This document shows, in pieces, positions 6,934 through 12,870 of a DNA stretch of 15,430 nt (its first letter is position 1; each line of letters begins with the position of its first letter). The position numbers were made by a program, and so were the translations under genes. The DNA lies in NCBI GenBank assembly GCA_964584415.1, contig CAZOZX010000046.1:1-15430 (forward strand), written 5' to 3'. The notes below the pieces were generated by a model. The model did no database searches. It had not been told where the DNA came from and worked only from the letters and a program-made list of their open reading frames with translations. The DNA is from PHAA01 sp964584415. Lineage in GTDB: Bacteria > Bacillota > Syntrophomonadia > Syntrophomonadales > Syntrophomonadaceae.

Positions 6934-9900
6934 ATGAGATGTGAAAATAAACATAAGCGGCAGTATGTTCTGTCGCTTATGTTGTGTATTGTATTTTTGG
7001 GGCAAACAGCTTTACCTGTAGCCTGGGCCAATGACCGCTCGGCTGACATAATCGGGTCCCGCCCATTACTGGTTGAAAACCTTATCAACGCTGCTGGACT
7101 GAGTGGTCAGGGTCAAATAGTTGGTATAGCCGACAGCGGTCTGGATAAGGGAAGCATGACCGACATTCACCCTGATTTGCAGAGCCAGACGGGTCAAATG
7201 CCCAAAGTAGTCATGTTACAATCCTATGCGGAGCGGGAACAGGCTGATGATCCCATCGGTCACGGGACCTTCATGGCCGCCACCATTGCCGGGACCGGAG
7301 CGGCCTCGGAGGGGAAATATCGCGGCATTGCACCCGGAGCCAGCCTCTACTTCCAGGCTCTATTGGATCGCAATAATAATATCCGCGTCCCCGCCAATAT
7401 CTCCGATTTGTTTCTGCCTGCTTACTCGGCCGGGGTCAGAATACATGTAAACGGTTGGGGCAATAATGGCAACAAATATAGTGAAAGCACGGCCCAAATT
7501 GACCGATTCACTTATCAATACCCATCGTTTTTACCGATTTTCGGCGCCGGCAACAATGGCCCCGGCAACGGCACCCTTACAACCCAGGCCAACAGTAAAA
7601 ATGCCCTGGTGGTTGGCTCCAGCCAGGTGCCCCGTCCCGCTTTCGATACCCAAGCCCGATTTGCTGATCAGGTTGCTGAATCCTCCAGCCTTGGTCCGAC
7701 CATGGATGGACGAATTAAGCCGGACTTGTTGGTGCCAGGCTCGGCACTAATATCAGCCTGTTCCAGTCTTTCTGAAAGTAATTTTACCGCCAATCCTCTT
7801 TACACCAGAATGGGAGGAACTTCCATGGCCGCCGCTGTGACAGGAGGGGCCCTGGCCCTTTTGCGGGAGCAGTTAGATTCTCAATTTGGTATCAGAGAAC
7901 CATCTTCAGCTTTGCTGAAGGCCATTTTAATAAATGGCGCCCGAACTGAATCAACTTCTTCCTATACGAAGGGTTTTGGTATTCTCGATTTAGCTGCTTC
8001 CTCTCTGGCATTGAAGGAAGGAAATTTTCATTTTATTGACAATAGAACCCGGATTAAGCAGGGTGAGAGCGTCGAATACAAAGTACATGTCAATGATCCG
8101 GCTGAGCCGGTAAAGATTACCCTGGCCTGGGTAGATCCTCCCGGCCCTGCCGGTGCCCCGGCTGTTTTAATTAATGATCTTGATCTTTATGTCCAGGATG
8201 CTAACGGGCAAAGTTTTTACGGCAACGATGTCGGCGGCAGCGGGAGTCCAGATAGGATAAATAATGTCGAACAGGTCAGTATTAGGGTACCCAACGCGGG
8301 CGATTACACGATAGTAGTAAAAGCAGCTAATATTAAGTCGGAAAATGGGCAGGATTTCGCCCTGGTCTACGGACAGGCGTTAAAAACCGGGATCATTCAG
8401 AATGTTAAAAGCCGGCAAGTTGAACTTGCTGATGGTAATACCTTAGATTTAGGGCTTCTTGACGTGAAGCAGGTGCTTGATGGGGATTTAGACACTGATA
8501 TTAAGGTAATTAAAGAAGGCAGTGATGTTTACTACAATGAGGCCAAAGCCTATATTTTCGGGAATACATGGGAAACCGGCGGAATACAGGCTCTCAGCAC
8601 AGCACAAGGGGAACTTATTCTGGAAATGAATAACCAGGTGCGGGAGGGTGGATATTACGTGGATCAACGCGCGCTGAGCCAAGCGGGGAGCATTATAGTG
8701 AACGGTTCGGCGGTTGCTGACATTTCCCAGATACCAATGGGCTCAGGTCTGAAGGCTTCCATTAACCCGGCCCTGCAGACTCTTTGGAAACTGGAGGCAT
8801 ATACCCAGGAGATAAGCGGGTATATATCGGAAACAGATACTACCAGGAATGAAATAAGGCTGCTTAACAACGATCAGATTTATAAGCTGTCTCCCGGGGC
8901 AGCTATCTCCTATCGTGACAGATTGAACGACTGTATGGTGCAGGACGCTCCCTACAGCACCGTGGATAAAAGCATGCTGGCCAATATTCTACCTGGTACA
9001 TCGGTCACCATGCGGATTTTTCCCGGCACAGGTATAGTGCAATCGCTTTTTGTACAACGGCCGTTGGTATTAGGGCGAGTCGCCCAGGTCAATACTGCAG
9101 CGAACCAGATCATGCTTACATCCGGGCGATCTTACAGCCTTTTCCCAGGGGCCGCTGTTACCCGCAACGGCGAACCAACCGACATTGGTAATCTCCAGCC
9201 CGGCGATTGGATTAAATGCCAGTTGATGATCGATAATTCGAATGTCATTGGATTACAAGCATTCAGCGAGGTTAGTTATGGAAGGGTTGTATATGCCAAT
9301 GCCGGCAAAAAGAGTCTCTACCTCATAGATTCCCAAAACCGTTCCCGATCATATACCATCAGTAAGGCGACCGAGGCTTATGGTTTGGGTACGGCGATGG
9401 ACATCTCTTCGCTTATACCAGGCAGCTGGGTACGGGTAATAAGTGATCCAACCAGCCGCGAGGCATGGCGTATCGATACCGCGGATGTCAGCCAGGAGAG
9501 CGTTAAAATTCTGACCGGGATTGATTATTCCCGTAGGCAGTTGAATATGGAAGATGGAACGGAATATTTATATAACAGTACTACCCGAATCAGTAAGGGC
9601 GGTTATATCATGTCTATCGACGACTTGATCAAGGGTGATCAGCTGCAGATTACCACCCTGTCCGCTCCTTCGCCGTGGTCTCAGGTACTGGCAGGTATTG
9701 AGGTAAATATATCAACTGATGTTGAGCCCCCCGATTTAAGGATATATGCTCAAAGCCTAAACGGGGTATTAATATTGCGGGGATACACCAATGCTGGCCG
9801 TTTGTACGTCTACCGCAAGGACGGCAGCCGTGAGTTGATCGCTGCCCCTCAGGGTAATATCAACCGCATCCTGGATATGCTGGATAATGAAACCGAAATA

Positions 9901-10422
9901 ACCGCCGTAGCCATGGACACGGTTACCGGAGCCATGAAGGATGTCACGATAAACGTTACCCCGTTCAATGTTGAGATTCAAGTTCCAATCTTTAACGACA
10001 TAAGCGGGCATTGGGCGGAGAGGTTCATCATGCAGCTGGCTCAGAAGAATATTGTCAAGGGATATGAGGACGGGACCTTCCGTCCAGACCAGACCATCAG
10101 CCGGGCAGAATTAATGGTATTGATCGCCCAACAGCAGGTGCCGTCCAGCGGTCCGGGCGGGCGGGATGAACCTTTTGCGGATGACCGGGATATTCCCTGG
10201 TGGGCCCGGACACAAGTGCAGACCGCCCGAAGAACAGGATTGATAAATGGATTTCCGGATGGGACTTTCAGGCCATATCAAGCTGTCACCCGCCGGGAAC
10301 TGGCCATAGTGTTCGCTCATCTTCGCAATACCTCGGTGGTTAACCTTTTCCCTGGGGAAAGCCTGCAGCCTGACAGGCTGGTTACCCGAGCGGAGGTTGC
10401 AGCCCTCCTAGGTAGCCTCTAA
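6934..10422 (+). CDS. SLH-anchored S8 subtilisin-like serine protease
   Basis: A large surface protease of 1162 residues. A signal peptide (1-32, cleavage after AWA) precedes an S8 catalytic domain (about 45-350) with an intact triad: D67 (GIADSGLDKG), H110 (IGHGTFMAATIAGTG), S297 (GGTSMAAA). The oxyanion N207 lies in GAGNNGPG. A C-terminal beta-sandwich of the subtilase/PPC type follows (about 358-475; KITLAWVDPPGP, NDLDLYV, GDYTIVVKA). Residues about 625-930 hold four tandem small beta modules with a shared pattern, and 930-1010 another beta domain. Two SLH domains (about 1020-1068, FNDISGHWAERF to YEDGTFRPDQTISRAEL; about 1078-1130, GFPDGTFRP) precede a third that keeps only its C-terminal half (LQPDRLVTRAEVAALL). 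SLH repeats bind secondary cell-wall polymer. AAGGAG at 6919-6924 sets the ATG. Its substrate is unknown; S-layer maturation or peptide scavenging are both possible. Confidence 0.92.
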   Translation: MRCENKHKRQYVLSLMLCIVFLGQTALPVAWANDRSADIIGSRPLLVENLINAAGLSGQGQIVGIADSGLDKGSMTDIHPDLQSQTGQMPKVVMLQSYAEREQADDPIGHGTFMAATIAGTGAASEGKYRGIAPGASLYFQALLDRNNNIRVPANISDLFLPAYSAGVRIHVNGWGNNGNKYSESTAQIDRFTYQYPSFLPIFGAGNNGPGNGTLTTQANSKNALVVGSSQVPRPAFDTQARFADQVAESSSLGPTMDGRIKPDLLVPGSALISACSSLSESNFTANPLYTRMGGTSMAAAVTGGALALLREQLDSQFGIREPSSALLKAILINGARTESTSSYTKGFGILDLAASSLALKEGNFHFIDNRTRIKQGESVEYKVHVNDPAEPVKITLAWVDPPGPAGAPAVLINDLDLYVQDANGQSFYGNDVGGSGSPDRINNVEQVSIRVPNAGDYTIVVKAANIKSENGQDFALVYGQALKTGIIQNVKSRQVELADGNTLDLGLLDVKQVLDGDLDTDIKVIKEGSDVYYNEAKAYIFGNTWETGGIQALSTAQGELILEMNNQVREGGYYVDQRALSQAGSIIVNGSAVADISQIPMGSGLKASINPALQTLWKLEAYTQEISGYISETDTTRNEIRLLNNDQIYKLSPGAAISYRDRLNDCMVQDAPYSTVDKSMLANILPGTSVTMRIFPGTGIVQSLFVQRPLVLGRVAQVNTAANQIMLTSGRSYSLFPGAAVTRNGEPTDIGNLQPGDWIKCQLMIDNSNVIGLQAFSEVSYGRVVYANAGKKSLYLIDSQNRSRSYTISKATEAYGLGTAMDISSLIPGSWVRVISDPTSREAWRIDTADVSQESVKILTGIDYSRRQLNMEDGTEYLYNSTTRISKGGYIMSIDDLIKGDQLQITTLSAPSPWSQVLAGIEVNISTDVEPPDLRIYAQSLNGVLILRGYTNAGRLYVYRKDGSRELIAAPQGNINRILDMLDNETEITAVAMDTVTGAMKDVTINVTPFNVEIQVPIFNDISGHWAERFIMQLAQKNIVKGYEDGTFRPDQTISRAELMVLIAQQQVPSSGPGGRDEPFADDRDIPWWARTQVQTARRTGLINGFPDGTFRPYQAVTRRELAIVFAHLRNTSVVNLFPGESLQPDRLVTRAEVAALLGSL

Positions 10423-10592
10423 AGAGCGCTTTACCGTATGGAGCTGATCATGAGTCAGCTGGTATTCGATAAACCACCCCGAAGGTCTACTGTATGGCAA
10501 AAGGAGCAGTCCACATAAAATGACAGCAGGCTGGAACTGATATGGACTGGATTACATCTAATGGGCTGAAACAGCAGGTATCATCAAAGACG
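10423..10592. other. Intergenic stretch after the subtilase gene
   Basis: There is no supported gene in these 170 nt. It contains only very short frames, for example ATGGCAAAAGGAGCAG near 10494, which stops after a few codons. The missing half of the third SLH domain is not found here in any frame. Confidence 0.5.
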
Positions 10593-10618
10593 AAAGCGCC
10601 GATATCGGCGCTTTTAAT
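10593..10618. terminator. Palindromic, probably bidirectional terminator between convergent genes
   Basis: AAAGCGCCGAT at 10593-10603 is followed directly by its exact inverse ATCGGCGCTTT (10604-10614). This gives a stem of 9 or so pairs around a tight loop, with TTTT on the plus side and CTTTCGTCTTTG on the minus side. It lies between the plus-strand subtilase and the minus-strand anti-sigma gene, where a shared terminator is expected. Confidence 0.8.
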
Positions 10619-10641
10619 AATTACTCGATTGTATTATGGCT

Positions 10642-11631
10642 TTATCTCTTGAGCCACAGGATTATAGTTTGCTGCTCGGCTCTTTTATCCCAATCAGTCA
10701 ATTCCGCTTCCAGAGCCTTGATCCGCAGTTCCAGCGCAGCTATTTGGTCGTTGCCCTGCAATGTTGAGCGCTGGGAGAGCAGGTTTTGATACTGGGCCAG
10801 CTTATCCGTAAACTGAGCGGTAATATCATTTTTGGTTATTTCTTTATTGTTGATGGTACCCAAACCCTCCAGGCTGGCAATCAATCCGGAAGCCGAGGAG
10901 TTAGCCACCGTAATCTTCAAGACGGTGTAACTGCCGTTATCATTTACTTGCTGGCCCAGGTTCTGGACCTGTGCCTGCGCTCCAGCGGCTAAATTCATAG
11001 CTTTTTGCGGTGCTGTTGATGACCCCGGCGGAGCAATCTCCAGCAGGGTCGTGGTCAGAGCCCGATCTTTACTAAGAAATACCACGGCTGAATCAGGACT
11101 CTGGGCTATCTGTACGCTGTCACCATTAACCGCGCCAGGCGCGCCGCCGTTATTAGTGGCTGGATTTTGAATATTGCCAGCATCACCAGACGGATTACCG
11201 CCCGGGGTTTCTCCCTCTGTTACGGGATTATTAGGCTGAACCACAGAAGGCGGATTGTCGGCAATCTGAACAATGGGCCCGGAACTATTCAATAACGTTC
11301 CTGCCATCAGCATTACTGCCGCCGCTATACCGGCCACCGCCTGCTTCCAGTTGCGCTGGAACCAAGGAGTGTTTTCAACCATAGGTATGGCCTTTTTATC
11401 AGCTTCGATACCTTGCATGACCAGAGAGGCAAAACCAGCCGGAGCCGGCACAACTTTCATGCTGAACTGGTGAAGGGCTGAGGATATCTGCAGCATGCTC
11501 TCGTACTCCTGGCCGCAGCCAGCACAGACAGCCAGATGAGATCTCACCGCTTCCACTTCGGAACGGGAGAGTTCACCGTCCATATATAACGAGATCAGTT
11601 GTTCCATTTTTCTGCAATCCACGTCGGTCAC
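10642..11631 (-). CDS. Membrane anti-sigma factor with zinc-binding HCCC motif and DUF4349-like ectodomain
   Basis: The probable negative regulator of the adjacent ECF sigma factor. Numbered from the GTG at 11631 (329 residues), the cytoplasmic part has a zf-HC2/ZAS motif: C6, H32, C36 and C39 in RSHLAVCAGCGQEY, like RsiW. One transmembrane helix lies at about 96-114 (AVAGIAAAVMLMAGTLL). An extracellular Pro/Gly/Asn-rich linker follows (about 120-170). The C-terminal domain (about 190-329) resembles DUF4349: a KITVANSSASGLIASLEGLG strand-helix unit, NNKEITKNDITAQFTD, then a coiled coil ending AEQQTIILWLKR. The GTG overlaps the sigma stop by GTGA (11628-11631), a translational-coupling arrangement. 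A TTG 9 nt upstream is an alternative. An ATG at residue 9 is excluded because it would drop C6. The membrane topology suggests release of sigma after an envelope signal. Confidence 0.85.
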   Translation of the reverse strand: MTDVDCRKMEQLISLYMDGELSRSEVEAVRSHLAVCAGCGQEYESMLQISSALHQFSMKVVPAPAGFASLVMQGIEADKKAIPMVENTPWFQRNWKQAVAGIAAAVMLMAGTLLNSSGPIVQIADNPPSVVQPNNPVTEGETPGGNPSGDAGNIQNPATNNGGAPGAVNGDSVQIAQSPDSAVVFLSKDRALTTTLLEIAPPGSSTAPQKAMNLAAGAQAQVQNLGQQVNDNGSYTVLKITVANSSASGLIASLEGLGTINNKEITKNDITAQFTDKLAQYQNLLSQRSTLQGNDQIAALELRIKALEAELTDWDKRAEQQTIILWLKR

Positions 11632-12203
11632 GCTTTCCAATTCATTTTTTCCAGTTCCTTTTTGAGGGCTTTCCGCCCCCGGTTGATCCGCGACTTAACT
11701 GTGCCTAGAGAACAATTAAGAAGATTGGCTATCTCATCGTAGTTGTATCCTTCAATTTCCCTTAATACCAGTGCCATCCTGAATTCCAGCGGCAGACGGA
11801 TGAGGGCCTGCTGCACCAGGGCATTGAATTCCCGGCGCTCTACTTTTTCCGATAGGCTATCCTCACTGGCGGCCAGCTCTCTGACCACGCCGCTGTCACC
11901 CGTTGACAACGGCTCATCGATGGAGAAGGTCACCACTTTTTTGTTCCGCCGGCAAATATTGATCCACCTGTTTACTGCTATTCTATGCAGCCAGGTACCA
12001 AAATCGGACTCCTGCCGAAAAGAACTTATACTTTTGTAGGCCTGGATAAAAACATCCTGGGCCAAATCCTGGGCATCATCATGGTTGCCGGACAAGTACA
12101 TACACTGCGAAAAGATCCGGTCCTGATAATGGCGCACCAGTTCCTCGAAGGCGCTCAGATCTTTCTGCTGGGCTCTGGCAATCAGATCCTTAATAGAAGT
12201 CAA
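11628..12203 (-). CDS. ECF (group 4) RNA polymerase sigma factor, SigW/RpoE-like
   Basis: Directs RNA polymerase to a small set of envelope-related promoters. It is 191 residues from the TTG at 12203. Sigma region 2 lies at about 14-85 (AFEELVRHYQDRIFSQCMYL, then DAQDLAQDVFIQAY and FGTWLHRIAVNRWIN), a linker at about 86-125, and region 4 at about 128-186 (LPLEFRMALVLREIEGYNYDEIA, with helix-turn-helix CSLGTVKSRINRGRKALKKEL). Regions 1 and 3 are absent, as usual for ECF sigmas. I chose the TTG because it gives the family-like start MTSIKDLIARAQQKD and has AGGGAG 9 nt upstream. An in-frame ATG at 12231-12233 would add ten residues unlike the family. The gene overlaps the anti-sigma gene by 4 nt. 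An ECF-type promoter about 45 nt upstream (12249-12278) suggests autoregulation. Confidence 0.93.
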   Translation of the reverse strand: MTSIKDLIARAQQKDLSAFEELVRHYQDRIFSQCMYLSGNHDDAQDLAQDVFIQAYKSISSFRQESDFGTWLHRIAVNRWINICRRNKKVVTFSIDEPLSTGDSGVVRELAASEDSLSEKVERREFNALVQQALIRLPLEFRMALVLREIEGYNYDEIANLLNCSLGTVKSRINRGRKALKKELEKMNWKA

Positions 12204-12248
12204 GAAATACACTCCCTGACTAACCCGGCCCATCTGCCAGGTTAGCTA

Positions 12249-12278
12249 TTAGACACGGAGGCAGGACAAAAAGTTCCC
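12249..12278 (-). promoter_or_regulatory. ECF-type promoter of the sigma/anti-sigma operon (GGGAAC-N18-GTCTAA)
   Basis: Read on the minus strand, GGGAAC (12278-12273) is followed by TTTTT and, 18 nt later, GTCTAA (12254-12249). The AAC core plus T tract is the hallmark of SigW/RpoE-type -35 elements. The whole arrangement, including the 18-nt spacing, is repeated on the plus strand at 12624-12653. It lies 45 nt before the sigma TTG, so autoregulation is likely. Confidence 0.7.
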
Positions 12279-12320
12279 GCTTATTTAATAAATTCAAAAA
12301 TTATTTTAGGACACTAAATT

Positions 12321-12349
12321 ATTTTACCATTCCTGCAAATGAACAACAA
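12321..12349 (-). promoter_or_regulatory. Weak candidate housekeeping promoter for the sigma operon
   Basis: On the minus strand TTGTTG (12349-12344) and TAAAAT (12326-12321) are 17 nt apart. The -10 is good (5 of 6) and the -35 is poor (3 of 6). It would give basal expression upstream of the ECF promoter. Confidence 0.25.
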
Positions 12350-12494
12350 TTTCCAACAATTAGGGATAACAAAACATATTTCTGCAGGTAAACGCCTCTG
12401 CATCTGTTAACCACGGCTGCCTTAATACTGCTTACCGATTCAATACACGGGTTCTTTCTTGTCCAGGAATTTCGTCATAAAATATTGAGGCACA
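12350..12494. other. Unassigned part of the sigma / surface-protein divergent region
   Basis: There is no supported ORF, RNA gene or repeat in these 145 nt on either strand. The sequence is AT-rich with scattered stops. Confidence 0.4.
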
Positions 12495-12522
12495 TTGATA
12501 CATTAATTTCCTTATATAATAT
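12495..12522 (+). promoter_or_regulatory. Candidate sigma-A promoter upstream of the ECF promoter
   Basis: TTGATA (12495-12500) with TAATAT (12517-12522) at 16 nt; TATAAT at 12515-12520 gives only a 14-nt spacer. A transcript from here would begin near 12529 and run through a GC-rich stretch (12540-12595) with a GGGG/CCCC stem and a CGAG/CTCG stem before reaching the ECF promoter. I do not recognise that segment as a known riboswitch class. Confidence 0.35.
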
Positions 12523-12623
12523 ATATTCGGCTTTTTTATGGGGTGGGGATCGGTTCAAAACCCCGACGAAACGAGGCTCAATAATCTCGCTCAACTGTTT
12601 TCAGTAAATTTTTAGGAGAGCAT

Positions 12624-12653
12624 GGGAACTTTTTTATGGTTTTTGTTGTCTAA
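12624..12653 (+). promoter_or_regulatory. ECF-type promoter of the surface-protein gene (GGGAAC-N18-GTCTAA)
   Basis: GGGAAC (12624-12629), a T6 tract, then GTCTAA (12648-12653) exactly 18 nt after GGGAAC. Box sequences and spacing are the same as in the sigma factor's own upstream motif (12249-12278, minus). It faces the gene at 12871 and would start a leader of about 210 nt. I searched the other upstream regions by eye and did not find this pair. Confidence 0.7.
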
Positions 12654-12659
12654 CTAGCA

Positions 12660-12870
12660 GTCGGCCCGGCGAATATGGATAAAACCTGCTGATTTGCCAG
12701 GTCATCACCACAACCGCGATATATTTTACATAGGCGGTTAAAAAAGGAGGGAAGCGGAGAACCAGAATAAAGTTGTCTGTCCCCGGACAGACGATCACCT
12801 TTTGGGAGGGGCATAGCCCCTGATCACCTGCCAGAACTCATAACACAATTCTTAGAAGGAGGATATGTAA
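12660..12870 (+). promoter_or_regulatory. Long structured 5' leader of the surface-protein gene
   Basis: The leader can form several hairpins: ACCTG/CAGGT (12684-12702), AACCGC/GCGGTT (12712-12739), GTCTGTC/GACAGAC with loop CCCG (12775-12792) and AGGGGC/GCCCCT with loop ATA (12807-12821). An SD-like AAGGAGGG at 12745-12752 has no start codon at a proper distance. An 8-bp direct repeat GATCACCT (12793-12800, 12822-12829) brackets the last hairpin. The true ribosome site is AAGGAGG at 12856-12862, followed by the in-frame triplets ATG TAA TTG. Long structured leaders that stabilise mRNA are known for abundant S-layer transcripts; that role here is inference. Confidence 0.5.

Noticed and set aside
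8602..8640. GGGGAACTTATTC inside the subtilase as another ECF promoter
   Set aside because: It lies in coding sequence and has no GTCTAA-like box 18 nt downstream.
12545..12575. GGTTCAAAACC looks like a tRNA T-arm
   Set aside because: The flanking bases do not form the 5-bp T stem, and no acceptor, D or anticodon arm can be built around it.
12530..12600. Known riboswitch (c-di-GMP, preQ1, THF, fluoride types considered)
   Set aside because: None of the conserved cores I know for these classes is present; only generic stems are visible.
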